33,898 bases of DNA from Alkaliphilus sp. NP8 (GCA_015978205.1 JADWMM010000048.1:1-33898); one strand, 5' to 3'; positions 1-8,611 are shown, numbered from the stretch's first letter. Notes: generated by a model from the sequence alone, not told the origin. Numbers and translations: made by a program.

Positions 1-53
1 AGTATAGCCTATCCACTAGCACAAAGCAAATGTAGTCGTTTGTTATTTATGTA

Positions 54-884
54 TTAAATGTATTTAATATGTCCAGACCAACTTAAGTTTTTTAATCTTT
101 TTTCTAGTAGTTTTTTGCTAAGATTTATCATATTAGTATCAGTACTAGAATTTATTATTTTAAGTGTAGTTTCTTTACAATTGTCTTTACTTATATGAAT
201 TAAAGAGTTATTAGAATTAAGTAAGTGTTTTACATGTTTAGCAGTTCCTAGATTACCATCAATTATAGAAACGTTATGACCAATTGTATTAGTAATTATA
301 CTTTTTATAAACACATAATGTGTACAACCTAAAACTACTGAGCTTATTTTATCTGGAGTATAAGGGGAGAATGTTTTTCTTATGTAATTCTCTATTTCCA
401 AATCATTGTTACCGTCTTTTTCAATTATTTCAACTAAACCTGGACAAGGCATTTTTATAACATTAGTAGTATTTTTAAATTTATCTATCAAATTATTAAA
501 TTTCTTTTCTCTAAGTGTGACTGGTGTTGCCATTACTATTATTTTTCCGGGTTTGTTTAATTCAATGGCAGGCTTTAACGCAGGTTCCATACCTATAACA
601 GGGATACTTAGCTTATCTCTTAACTCTTCTATGGCTACGCTAGTAGCTGTATTACATGCAACTACTAAAGCCTTAATATTAAACTTTAACAAATGATCAA
701 CTACATTAAAGGATAATTCTTTTATTTCATTTTTACTTCTAACTCCATAAGGGGCGTTACCAGAGTCTCCAAAATAAATATATTTCTCATCTGGTAGTAC
801 ATGTATTAAGTCAGCTAAAACACTAATTCCACCCATACCAGAATCGAAAACTCCTATGGGAAGGTTAGATGAATTTTCTTTCAT
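54..884 (-). CDS. murI: Glutamate racemase
   Basis: Interconverts L- and D-glutamate in the cytoplasm, supplying D-Glu for peptidoglycan; a cofactor-independent two-cysteine racemase. Seen: the N-terminal GVFDSGMGG motif (Asp14), first catalytic Cys77 in VVACNTAT, and second catalytic Cys187 in VLGCTH with the usual His189. The length of 276 aa is normal for the family. The frame is open back to an ATG at 917, but family proteins begin close to the GVFDSG motif, so ATG 884 is preferred; AGG/GTGG purines upstream give only a modest ribosome site. It lies downstream of pepV on the same strand but has its own extended -10 promoter. Identification is confident; the exact start is less so. Confidence 0.95.
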   Translation of the reverse strand: MKENSSNLPIGVFDSGMGGISVLADLIHVLPDEKYIYFGDSGNAPYGVRSKNEIKELSFNVVDHLLKFNIKALVVACNTATSVAIEELRDKLSIPVIGMEPALKPAIELNKPGKIIVMATPVTLREKKFNNLIDKFKNTTNVIKMPCPGLVEIIEKDGNNDLEIENYIRKTFSPYTPDKISSVVLGCTHYVFIKSIITNTIGHNVSIIDGNLGTAKHVKHLLNSNNSLIHISKDNCKETTLKIINSSTDTNMINLSKKLLEKRLKNLSWSGHIKYI

Positions 885-939
885 TTTATAACCACAACCT
901 TTTTGTTTATATATCATAAAAATATTATATTATTACTAT

Positions 940-948
940 ATTATAACA
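940..948 (-). promoter_or_regulatory. Extended -10 promoter for murI
   Basis: On the minus strand, TG-n-TATAAT occupies 948 to 940, about 56 bp upstream of the preferred murI start. No good -35 is visible at 17 bp. An extended -10 can act without one, so this is plausible but unproven. Confidence 0.45.
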
Positions 949-984
949 GAAAATTATACATTTTTACTCATTTAAAACAAGTTT

Positions 985-1018
985 AAATAGGAAGCTTATT
1001 TAGCTTCCTATTTTTTTT
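985..1018. terminator. Hairpin overlapping the pepV stop codon, with a T tract on the plus side
   Basis: A perfect 12-bp stem (AAATAGGAAGCT at 985-996 with AGCTTCCTATTT at 1002-1013) has a 5-nt loop, and eight T follow on the plus strand. On the minus strand the upstream arm contains the last codons of pepV, and the T tract after the stem is short. It therefore probably ends pepV transcripts weakly and plus-strand antisense transcripts strongly. Bidirectional use is inferred. Confidence 0.6.
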
Positions 1019-2337
1019 ATAGCCATAGCATATATAAGTACACTTTTCATCAAATCATCTAAATCAATATATTCATTATCTTGATGTGCTAGTTTAGGTT
1101 TGCCAGGAAAAAGAGCTCCAAAAGCAACACAATTTTTTAAGGCTCTGGCATAGGTTGCACCTCCAGAAGAAATAGGTGTGCTGTCTAAGTTTGTTACATG
1201 TTTAAAAACATTACGCAATGTTTTAACTAAAAAATTATCTATAGGCACGTATAAAGGATTTAATTTACCAACTATTTCAAAATTAAAATTGTAGTTATTA
1301 GTTTTGTTTTTTAATAGATTTATTACTTCATCTTCAGTTTTAGTTACAGGGTATCTAATATCTAAATAAATTTCTTGTTTTTCATTATCTATGCAAACTT
1401 TTCCTATATTGACCGTTATTTTTCCAGATACATCATCTTCAAAGTTACCAAATATATTTTTAGCATTATAATCTTCACCAATTTCTGTAGCCATAAAGTT
1501 TACAATAGCAGAATTAATATTTTCTTTTTGTAAAACTAATGCCATTCTTCCAATAGCATTAATTCCTTTAAAGGCTTTAGATGAGTGCGCAGGTTTTCCT
1601 ATAGTTTTTAAAACATTATTTGAAGATTCAAATTCATATTTTAAAGATTCAACTCCATTTATTAAATGGCTGATTTTAGATCCTGTATATGTACAACTAT
1701 CAGGTACACTGTTTAAAGCGCCTCCACCTTTTAATATAAAATCATTTTTTTCTTTAGAAGATAACTTTATTTGCAAAAGTCCTTTTTCAGCATTTATTAA
1801 AGGAAAATTAGCATCTGGAGTAAATCCACAAGAAGGCATTTCTTCTAACTCTAAATATTTATCTATACCTTTCCAGTCAGTTTCTTCATTAGTTCCAAGA
1901 ATTAAACGAATTCTTTTATTTAGCTTAATATCACTTTCTTTAATAGCTTTCATAGCATAAAGAGCAGCTAATAAAGGTCCTTTATCATCTGCAGATCCTC
2001 GTCCATAAAGTTTATTATTTTGTATTTTTCCACTAAAAGGAGGATGAGTCCAGTTAGCGGGATTTTCAACAGGAACTACATCAAGATGAGCTAGTATTCC
2101 TATTAAATCTTTACCTTCCCCTATTTCGATATAACCGTAATATCCATTTCCATAAAAGGTTTTAAAACCCATTTGTTTTCCTAAATTCAATGTAAATTTT
2201 AAGGCATCATCTACACACTTTCCAAAGGGCATTTTATCACTTGCTTCAGCTTGTATACTGTTAATACTTACTAAATCTTGAATAGATTTTATTAGATCAT
2301 TTTTTGAATTAGAAATAAGACTTTTTAAATTTTCCAT
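1000..2337 (-). CDS. pepV: PepV-type M20 dipeptidase (Xaa-His dipeptidase)
   Basis: A cytoplasmic zinc aminopeptidase that cleaves dipeptides with broad specificity, feeding peptide-derived amino acids into metabolism. M20 metal-site motifs are in order: LAHLDVVPV (His84, Asp86), GRGSADDKG (bridging Asp117), GTNEETDW (catalytic and ligand Glu151/152), TPDANFP (Asp175), and a C-terminal AHQDNE (His about 418). The 445-aa length fits PepV. The frame stays open to an ATG at 2412, but that extension reads through a palindrome. ATG 2337 is preceded by AAAGGAG at good spacing, so it is chosen. A 42-bp perfect palindrome lies directly upstream of the ribosome site, and a hairpin overlaps the stop codon. 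M20 membership is certain; exact substrate preference cannot be read. Confidence 0.93.
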   Translation of the reverse strand: MENLKSLISNSKNDLIKSIQDLVSINSIQAEASDKMPFGKCVDDALKFTLNLGKQMGFKTFYGNGYYGYIEIGEGKDLIGILAHLDVVPVENPANWTHPPFSGKIQNNKLYGRGSADDKGPLLAALYAMKAIKESDIKLNKRIRLILGTNEETDWKGIDKYLELEEMPSCGFTPDANFPLINAEKGLLQIKLSSKEKNDFILKGGGALNSVPDSCTYTGSKISHLINGVESLKYEFESSNNVLKTIGKPAHSSKAFKGINAIGRMALVLQKENINSAIVNFMATEIGEDYNAKNIFGNFEDDVSGKITVNIGKVCIDNEKQEIYLDIRYPVTKTEDEVINLLKNKTNNYNFNFEIVGKLNPLYVPIDNFLVKTLRNVFKHVTNLDSTPISSGGATYARALKNCVAFGALFPGKPKLAHQDNEYIDLDDLMKSVLIYAMAIKKIGS

Positions 2338-2350
2338 ATGTATCTCCTTT

Positions 2351-2392
2351 ACACAAAAATGTTTATAATATATATTATAAACATTTTTGTGT
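2351..2392. repeat. Perfect 42-bp palindrome in the pepV leader
   Basis: Arms 2351-2370 and 2373-2392 are exact reverse complements, 20 bp each, with TA in the centre, so all 42 bp are self-complementary. It lies 13 bp upstream of the pepV start (next to its AAAGGAG site) and about 90 bp upstream of the divergent ABC-F gene. It contains TATAAT on both strands. It could be a repressor operator over divergent promoters, or an RNA hairpin controlling pepV translation. Which one is not decidable from sequence. Confidence 0.9.
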
Positions 2393-2419
2393 AATAGTTG
2401 CAGTAAAAACAAACAAATT

Positions 2420-2460
2420 ATAAAATGTATATATGAATTATAAATAAAAATACATTTTAT
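2420..2460 (+). repeat. Inverted repeat upstream of the ABC-F ribosome site
   Basis: A 10-bp perfect inverted repeat (ATAAAATGTA at 2420-2429, TACATTTTAT at 2451-2460) has a 21-nt spacer and ends about 8 bp before AAGGAG. A weak -10-like TAAAAT (2421-2426) overlaps the left arm, so it may be an operator rather than an RNA hairpin. AT-rich composition makes chance possible. Confidence 0.35.
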
Positions 2461-2480
2461 TTTAAAATAAGGAGAAATAT

Positions 2481-4403
2481 ATGAACTTAATAACTGTAGA
2501 AAATATAAGTAAGAGCTATGTTGACAAAAAACTTTTTGAAAATATTACTTTTGGTGTACAAGAAGGAGAAAGAATAGGACTTATTGGAGTGAATGGAACA
2601 GGTAAGTCTACGTTTTTAAAGATAATAGCAGGAATTGTTGATCCAGATAGTGGAAAAAGAATGGTAAATGGACAAACATATATTGAGTATCTTCCACAAA
2701 ATCCAGAGTTTCAAAGTGGGTCCACAGTTTTAGAACAAGTTTTTAACAGTAAAAATCCATTGCTTAAATTAGTGTATCAATATGAAATGACTCTGAAGGA
2801 ATTAAAATATAATCCAGAAGACAAAAATTTACAAGAAAGTCTTTCAAAATTAAGTCAAGAAATGGATGGTAAAAAGGCTTGGGATTTAGAGTCTAATGCT
2901 AAGGGAGTTTTAATAAAACTAGGAATTAGTGATTTTGATATGCCAGTTGAAAATTTATCTGGAGGTCAAAGGAAAAGAATAGCACTAGCTAGAGCATTAA
3001 TTAGGCCTTCAGACCTTTTAATATTAGATGAGCCAACTAATCATATAGATAACGAAACAGTAGAGTGGTTAGAGGAATATTTAGCTAAGTGGAAAGGTGC
3101 ATTGCTTTTAATAACTCACGACAGATATTTTTTAAATCGAGTTGTAAATAAGACTATAGAACTAGATGAAGGGAATTTATATAGTTACGATGGTAATTAT
3201 GAAGAATTTTTACAAAAAAAAGCAGAGAGACAAGAATCTAATTTAGCTCTTGAAAGAAAGCACGCATCTATGTTTAGGAAAGAGTTAGCTTGGATTAAAC
3301 GGGGAGCAAAAGCAAGATCTACTAAGCAAAAAGCAAGAATAGATAGATTTGAAGAATTAAAAGAGCAAAGTTTCAAGACATCAGAAGATAAGGTGGATAT
3401 TGCTCTTGGAAGTAGTAGACTAGGAAAAAAAGTATTAGAGTTGAAAGATGTAAATAAAATCTATGATGCAAAAAATATTATAAAAGATTTTAATTATATT
3501 TTTCAACCTGGCGATCGCATCGGTATAGTAGGAAAAAATGGCTCTGGCAAATCTACTTTATTAAATATTATAGCAAATAAAATTTCTATAGATAATGGTG
3601 AAATAGAAATAGGACAAACTGTGAAAATGTCATACTATGATCAAGAGAGTGAAGAAATGGATAATAGTATGAAAGTAATAGATTATATAAAAGAGGTTAG
3701 TGAATTTATAAAAGTTGAAGATGGCAGTAAGATAAGTGCATCTCAAATGCTAGAAAGATTTCTATTTCCGCCGAATACTCAATGGGCACCTATTGGAAAA
3801 TTGTCTGGAGGAGAGAAAAGACGACTTTATTTACTAAGAAAATTAGTAGGAGAGCCAAATGTACTTTTATTAGATGAGCCTACAAATGATTTAGATATAC
3901 AAACCTTAACTATACTTGAAGATTATTTAGATAGTTTTTCAGGTACAGTAATAACAGTTTCTCACGATAGATATTTTTTAGATAGAACTGCTGAAAAACT
4001 ACTTGCTTTTGAAGGGAATGGACAGATAAGAGAATATATAGGTAATTACTCTGATTATATAAAAAACAGGAAGATAAACTTAAATTTAGAGAACAAAGAT
4101 AAAGGGAACAAAAGGAAAAAGGAACCTGCAAAAAGTAATAATTTAACTACAAAAAAACTTACTAAGCTTTCTTATAAAGATCAAAGAGAATATGATGAAA
4201 TAGAAAATATAATAGAAGAGTTAGAATGTAAGCTAGAACATATTGCTAAAAAAATTGAAGAATGTGCAAATGATTTCGTATTATTACAAGAATATTTAGA
4301 GGAACAGAAAAAAACAGAAGAACAATTAGAATATAAAATGGCAAGATGGATGGAATTATTAGATTTAATGGAACAAATTGAAAAAAATAAAGAAGAAAAA
4401 TAA
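2481..4403 (+). CDS. ABC-F family ATPase, Uup-like
   Basis: A soluble protein with two ABC ATPase domains and no membrane segments. Members of this class act on ribosomes or, for Uup, on translation and DNA structure. Domain 1 has Walker A GVNGTGKS (36-43), signature LSGGQRKR and Walker B LLILDEPTNHID. Domain 2 has GKNGSGKS, LSGGEKRR and VLLLDEPTNDLD. The linker between them is the charged helical ABC-F linker. The last roughly 90 residues are a Lys/Glu-rich coiled coil, as in Uup. The length of 640 aa fits. The start follows AAGGAG at 2469-2474. It is divergent from pepV, with an inverted repeat in its leader. ABC-F is certain. Uup is preferred over an antibiotic-protection protein because of the C-terminal coiled coil, but that is an inference. 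Confidence 0.9.
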   Translation: MNLITVENISKSYVDKKLFENITFGVQEGERIGLIGVNGTGKSTFLKIIAGIVDPDSGKRMVNGQTYIEYLPQNPEFQSGSTVLEQVFNSKNPLLKLVYQYEMTLKELKYNPEDKNLQESLSKLSQEMDGKKAWDLESNAKGVLIKLGISDFDMPVENLSGGQRKRIALARALIRPSDLLILDEPTNHIDNETVEWLEEYLAKWKGALLLITHDRYFLNRVVNKTIELDEGNLYSYDGNYEEFLQKKAERQESNLALERKHASMFRKELAWIKRGAKARSTKQKARIDRFEELKEQSFKTSEDKVDIALGSSRLGKKVLELKDVNKIYDAKNIIKDFNYIFQPGDRIGIVGKNGSGKSTLLNIIANKISIDNGEIEIGQTVKMSYYDQESEEMDNSMKVIDYIKEVSEFIKVEDGSKISASQMLERFLFPPNTQWAPIGKLSGGEKRRLYLLRKLVGEPNVLLLDEPTNDLDIQTLTILEDYLDSFSGTVITVSHDRYFLDRTAEKLLAFEGNGQIREYIGNYSDYIKNRKINLNLENKDKGNKRKKEPAKSNNLTTKKLTKLSYKDQREYDEIENIIEELECKLEHIAKKIEECANDFVLLQEYLEEQKKTEEQLEYKMARWMELLDLMEQIEKNKEEK

Positions 4404-4528
4404 ACAACAAATATATGATATAATGTTAAATTGTAATTATAAAAAATTAATAACTGTAATTAAAGAAGTTTGCATTAGAATTTGATAGGAAATTTTCAAA
4501 AAAAGTCTCATATGAGCCTAAAGCAATA

Positions 4529-4558
4529 TTGCAAAAATTAGTTGTAATATTATATGAT
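4529..4558 (+). promoter_or_regulatory. Putative promoter of nrdDG
   Basis: TTGCAA (4529-4534) and TATGAT (4553-4558) are separated by 18 bp, about 50 bp upstream of nrdD. Two 10-bp perfect palindromes, CTCATATGAG (4507-4516) and GCAATATTGC (4523-4532), lie just upstream of or across the -35 and could be operator sites. Confidence 0.45.
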
Positions 4559-4607
4559 ATACAACATATGGTATATTAATAAAACAAAACACAACAGGAG
4601 GGGTATC

Positions 4608-6740
4608 ATGGCTGTTTCTAAGGTTCAAAAGAGAAATGGAGAAATCGTTGATTTTAATAGTAATAAAATAAAAGAAGCTGTATTTTCAGCAGCAAAATCT
4701 GTAGGAGGAAGTAATGAGGTTCAGGCAAGTAAGTTGGCTAGAATGTCAGTGGAAATAATTAATGAAACCTATGGATCAGGAGTTCCTTCAGTGGAAGATA
4801 TCCAGGATACAGTAGAAAAAGTTTTAATAGAAGAAGGACATGCAAAAACTGCTAAAGCTTATATATTATATCGCAATAAGCATGAAGAAATAAGAGAAGT
4901 AAAAAATTTATTTATGGATGCAGAAGGAATGGTAGAGGAGTATGTAAATCTAGAAGACTGGAGAGTAAATGAAAACTCTAATATGGGATTTTCTCTGCAA
5001 GGATTAAACAATCATATAGTTGAAGGGATTAGTAAAAAATATTGGTTAAATAAAATATATAGAAAAGAGCTCAGAGATGCTCATATTAAAGGTGATTTAC
5101 ATATACACGATCTTGGACTTTTAGCTCCATACTGTTGTGGATGGGATTTAGAGGACTTCTTAAAAAGAGGATTTAAAGGTGCAAAGGGAAAAGTTGAATC
5201 AAGACCTCCAAAACACTTTGAATCTGCTTTGGGACAGCTAGTAAACCTTTTATATACACTTCAAGGTGAAGCTGCAGGTGCTCAAGCAGTTTCAAGTATA
5301 GATACATATTTAGCACCATTTATTTACTACGATAATTTAAATTATGAACAAGTTAAAAAAGCTATTGAAAGATTTGTATTTAATTTAAATGTACCTACAA
5401 GAGTAGGTTTTCAGACTCCATTTACTAATATTACACTAGATATAGCTCCTCATGAGTTATTAAAGAATCAACCTGTAATTATTGGCGGAAAATTAATGGA
5501 CGAAACATACGGAGAATTCCAAAAACAGATGGATATGTTTAATCTTGCATTCTGTGAAGTTATGATGGAAGGAGATGGAGCAGGTAGAGCTTTTAGTTTC
5601 CCAATACCAACTGTTAATATAACTAAAGATTTTCCATGGGAATCTGATGTAGTTAACTCCATTATGGATATGACTAGAAAGTTTGGAACACCATATTTTG
5701 CTAACTTCTTAAATTCAGATTTATCACCAGAGGACATTAGATCTATGTGTTGTAGATTAAGATTAGACAATCGTGAGCTTAGAAAAAGAGGTGGAGGACT
5801 TTTTGGTGCTAATCCACTTACAGGTTCTATAAATGTTGTAACATTAAATATGGGTAGAATAGGATATACTGCTAACTCTGTAGAAGAATTCAAAAAACAA
5901 GTTAGAGGACTAATGGAAAATGCAAAGGAAATTTGCGAAACTAAAAGAGAAGTATTAGAAAAATATATGGAGGCAGGTTTATATCCATATTCCAAGTATT
6001 ACTTAGATAATGTAAAAGCAGCAAGTGGAGAATATTTTAAAAATCATTTCTCTACAATAGGTTTAAATGGGATGAACGAAGCTTGTGTAAATTTACTAGG
6101 AGTAGATATTACTACTGAAGAAGGTAATGAATTTGCAGTAGAAATAATGGAGTTTATGAATCGTGTTATACAAATATTCCAAGAGGAAACTGGAAGCATG
6201 TGGAATCTGGAAGCATCACCTGCTGAAGGAGCTGCATATAGATTTGCTAGAATGGACAAAAAAATGTATCCTAAAATATATACTCAAGGTGAAAATGAGC
6301 CGTATTACACAAACTCTACTCAGCTACCTGTAGATTACACTAAAGATGTATTTGAAGCTATAGAGCTACAAGAGAAGCTACAAACATTATACACAGGTGG
6401 AACTGTCCTTCATGGATTTATAGGTGAAGAGATTAAAGATGTAGAAACTTGTAAGATGTTAATTAAGAGAGTAATGGAAAACAGCAGTATCCCATATTTC
6501 ACTGTTAGTCCAACATTCTCCGTATGCTCGGATCATGGGTATTTATCTGGAGAGCATTTTGAATGTCCAGAATGTGGAGGAGAAACAGAAGTTTGGACTA
6601 GAGTTGTTGGATTCTATACACCTGTTCAGTCGTGGAATAAAGGTAAAAAGGAAGAATATAAAGATCGTGTGGAATTTGAAGCAGATACTAGTATGAATAG
6701 TTTAGAAGTCAAAATTGAACAAAATATAAATGTAGGGTAG
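4608..6740 (+). CDS. nrdD: Anaerobic (class III) ribonucleoside-triphosphate reductase
   Basis: Reduces ribonucleoside triphosphates to deoxy forms in oxygen-free cells using a glycyl radical installed by NrdG. An N-terminal ATP-cone (about residues 3-92, starting KVQKRNGEIVDF) gives allosteric control. The barrel core contains the CCRLRLDNRELRKRGGG segment carrying the active-site cysteine region and the following GANPLTGSINVVTLNMGR. The C-terminal zinc site has Cys640, Cys653 and Cys656, with His643 nearby. The radical glycine is Gly668 in RVVGF, 42 residues from the end. ATG 4608 follows AGGAGG at 6-nt spacing, giving 710 aa; an upstream in-frame ATG at 4554 lacks such a site. nrdG follows 6 bp downstream. 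Confidence 0.97.
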   Translation: MAVSKVQKRNGEIVDFNSNKIKEAVFSAAKSVGGSNEVQASKLARMSVEIINETYGSGVPSVEDIQDTVEKVLIEEGHAKTAKAYILYRNKHEEIREVKNLFMDAEGMVEEYVNLEDWRVNENSNMGFSLQGLNNHIVEGISKKYWLNKIYRKELRDAHIKGDLHIHDLGLLAPYCCGWDLEDFLKRGFKGAKGKVESRPPKHFESALGQLVNLLYTLQGEAAGAQAVSSIDTYLAPFIYYDNLNYEQVKKAIERFVFNLNVPTRVGFQTPFTNITLDIAPHELLKNQPVIIGGKLMDETYGEFQKQMDMFNLAFCEVMMEGDGAGRAFSFPIPTVNITKDFPWESDVVNSIMDMTRKFGTPYFANFLNSDLSPEDIRSMCCRLRLDNRELRKRGGGLFGANPLTGSINVVTLNMGRIGYTANSVEEFKKQVRGLMENAKEICETKREVLEKYMEAGLYPYSKYYLDNVKAASGEYFKNHFSTIGLNGMNEACVNLLGVDITTEEGNEFAVEIMEFMNRVIQIFQEETGSMWNLEASPAEGAAYRFARMDKKMYPKIYTQGENEPYYTNSTQLPVDYTKDVFEAIELQEKLQTLYTGGTVLHGFIGEEIKDVETCKMLIKRVMENSSIPYFTVSPTFSVCSDHGYLSGEHFECPECGGETEVWTRVVGFYTPVQSWNKGKKEEYKDRVEFEADTSMNSLEVKIEQNINVG

Positions 6741-6746
6741 GTATAA

Positions 6747-7430
6747 ATGAATATTCTAGGTATAGAAAAGTCTTCTTTTATAGATTATCCAGGTAATATT
6801 TGTACTGTAATATTTACTGGAGGATGTAATTTTAAATGTTCATACTGTCATAATAGCTCTATTGTAAATAATATAGGGAATAATATAGATGAAGAAGAAA
6901 TTATTACTTATTTAAAAAAGAGAAAGAAGTTCGTAGATGCTTTATGTATTTCTGGTGGAGAGCCTACTCTTCAAAAGGATTTATATGAATTTATTTGTAG
7001 AGTAAAGAAAGAAGGTTTTCTTGTAAAATTAGACACCAACGGTACAAACCCTAATTTGTTAAAAAAGTTAATAAATGAGAAACTAATAGATTATGTTGCA
7101 ATGGATATAAAGGCCCCTTTAGCTAAATATTTGTCTATTACAGAAACATATGTTAGTCTGGAAAACATAAAAGAAAGTATAAATATTCTAACACAGAATA
7201 AAGTTGATTATGAATTTAGAACTACAATATGTAAAGAACTACTTAGCATAGAAGATATTGAAACCATAGCTAAAGAAATTAAAGGATGTAAAAAGTATGT
7301 TCTTCAAAACTTTAGAGATGGAGAAACAGTTTTAGGTGGGCAAAATAAATTTACTTCTTATAATATAGAAGAATTAAAAGAAATAGAAAAAACTATAAAG
7401 CTTTTAGTAAATAAGGTTGTTATTAGATAA
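6747..7430 (+). CDS. nrdG: Anaerobic ribonucleotide reductase activating protein (radical SAM)
   Basis: A radical SAM enzyme that makes the glycyl radical on NrdD. The [4Fe-4S]/SAM motif CNFKCSYC gives Cys27, Cys31 and Cys34 (CxxxCxxC). SGGEPTLQ is the GGE SAM-binding motif. At 227 aa it belongs to the longer NrdG subgroup that resembles pyruvate-formate-lyase activases. It lies 6 bp after nrdD, with a weak AGGGTAGG site overlapping the nrdD stop, so the two are co-transcribed. The nrdD context separates it from other activating enzymes. Confidence 0.93.
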   Translation: MNILGIEKSSFIDYPGNICTVIFTGGCNFKCSYCHNSSIVNNIGNNIDEEEIITYLKKRKKFVDALCISGGEPTLQKDLYEFICRVKKEGFLVKLDTNGTNPNLLKKLINEKLIDYVAMDIKAPLAKYLSITETYVSLENIKESINILTQNKVDYEFRTTICKELLSIEDIETIAKEIKGCKKYVLQNFRDGETVLGGQNKFTSYNIEELKEIEKTIKLLVNKVVIR

Positions 7431-7522
7431 TTAAAGATAAATAATTCAAAATAGAAAAAACAGTATTCATGAAATAGAAGTCATGTGTGAAGTTCATATT
7501 TTTATATTAAAAATTTATTATT

Positions 7523-7602
7523 ATGAGACAATTTGAAAAAATACTCTTTTAAAATGTGGTTTTGGTCGATTATATTTTATAAGAGTTTGTCAGTTGTCTC
7601 AT
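7523..7602. repeat. 80-bp MITE-like or structured element with inverted ends
   Basis: The ends ATGAGACAA (7523-7531) and TTGTCTCAT (7594-7602) are exact reverse complements. A second nested pair, ACTCTT (7543-7548) with AAGAGT (7581-7586), continues the symmetry. Read inward, both ends resemble each other for about 30 bp (GAGACAA, then CTCTT, then TAAAAT), as in a transposon-derived MITE. Seven T follow at 7604-7610, so in RNA it might also terminate nrdDG. No target duplication is clear. The rest of the 364-bp gap (7431-7794) holds only a promoter-like pair and a small inverted repeat (7711-7718 with 7734-7741). Confidence 0.5.
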
Positions 7603-7672
7603 ATTTTTTTGCATAAAAAAGGTGCTGATTTTTTTACCAATACCAAGTATTGTGTAATCTGTTTTCAAATTA

Positions 7673-7701
7673 TTGACACTTAAAGAAAAAAATGTTAATG
7701 T
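7673..7701 (+). promoter_or_regulatory. Putative promoter for the gene at 7795
   Basis: A consensus -35 TTGACA (7673-7678) is followed at 17 bp by a weak -10, TAATGT (7696-7701). An 8-bp inverted repeat (TCAAAATT at 7711-7718, AATTTTGA at 7734-7741) lies at or just past the expected start site and could be an operator or leader hairpin. Confidence 0.4.
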
Positions 7702-7794
7702 GTAGGTAATTCAAAATTGAGAGTAGAATTTCGAATTTTGATGGAACGGTAAAATATTATTACTAATGCTTACGAAGAGGAGGATACCATAACA

Positions 7795-8481
7795 ATGAAT
7801 ATTAATAGGATTACTTCTATAAATAATAATATATATAGTAATAAGATGACAAATAAAATAGAAAATCAAAAAAACGACACACAAAGCAAAAGTACTGTAG
7901 AAAATTATTTCGATAAAATTATGAAAGATTCAATAGACAAAGCTTCTTCTACGTACAGTAAGTTTGCTGTAGCAAAAAAGAACTATAGAGGAACAAATGT
8001 ATTTAATTTAAATGAAATAGAGGGAAAATTACAGAATACTTTATTGTCTACAGATGTTAATATGTTTATTCGAGAAGAAACTGGGGCTGCACATTTTAGG
8101 TGTTATTTTCAAAAACCTAATAGTATTGAACCGATAACTGTTGACATCAGAGTTCCTAATTATGATTCGAATGGACCAAATGATAAAGAAGTATTTATTG
8201 ATTCAGTTAAAAAAGCTATTCTTTTAATAGACAAAAAAATTTCAATTAAAAATAGATTTGGGGATATTACTGCAGATATATATTCAGGTGAATTTAAATT
8301 AGATAGTAGTACGAGTCAATTAGATTTTAAACCTTTTATTGATGCATTCAAAGGTTATTTGAATAATAGACTTAATAGTAATATTCATCAAGATAATTCT
8401 TTAATAAATAGCTCTATAAGTGATGCAGATTTAATGAAAATTATAAAAGAGTTTGATGAATTTATTTTAGATTATCTATAA
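7795..8481 (+). CDS. Hypothetical protein, not recognised
   Basis: 228 aa with no family I recognise. It is a convincing gene: GAGGAGG upstream of the ATG, a promoter-like sequence before it, and a strong terminator after it, so it looks monocistronic. The first 60 residues are rich in Asn, Lys and Ser and look disordered. Residues about 65-200 read as a compact domain with alternating strands and helices. The tail is acidic and helical. There is no signal peptide, no membrane segment and only one cysteine. The MNINRI start and Asn-rich N-terminus loosely recall flagellar export substrates such as FlgM, but this is only a resemblance. Confidence 0.75.
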   Translation: MNINRITSINNNIYSNKMTNKIENQKNDTQSKSTVENYFDKIMKDSIDKASSTYSKFAVAKKNYRGTNVFNLNEIEGKLQNTLLSTDVNMFIREETGAAHFRCYFQKPNSIEPITVDIRVPNYDSNGPNDKEVFIDSVKKAILLIDKKISIKNRFGDITADIYSGEFKLDSSTSQLDFKPFIDAFKGYLNNRLNSNIHQDNSLINSSISDADLMKIIKEFDEFILDYL

Positions 8482-8547
8482 TAATTCTTTATCAATTAAT
8501 ATTATTAAAAACGAGATGAATTAATTAATTATAAATAAGATATAGTT

Positions 8548-8590
8548 TAAAAGCTTAGAGGATATTGATATCATTCTAAGCTTTTAATAT
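8548..8590. terminator. Bidirectional terminator between convergent genes
   Basis: A perfect 12-bp stem, TAAAAGCTTAGA (8548-8559) with TCTAAGCTTTTA (8575-8586), has a 15-nt loop. It lies between the stop of the gene at 8481 and the end of the MATE gene on the opposite strand. T-rich sequence follows on the plus side. Confidence 0.75.
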
Positions 8591-8611
8591 TTTTAGCTTT
8601 TTTATTAATTA

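Noticed and set aside
885-917. N-terminal extension of MurI to ATG 917
   Set aside because: Adds 11 residues not expected before the GVFDSG motif and starts very close to the probable transcription start.
2338-2412. N-terminal extension of PepV
   Set aside because: Translates the 42-bp palindrome; the true ribosome site is just before ATG 2337.
4541-4580. NrdR box upstream of nrdD
   Set aside because: ATACAACATATGGTATAT has partial symmetry only and does not fit the ACACWATATATWGTGT type box.
5468-5995. 175-aa open frame on the minus strand
   Set aside because: Lies entirely inside nrdD, has no ribosome site, and its protein has no family features; a shadow of nrdD codons.
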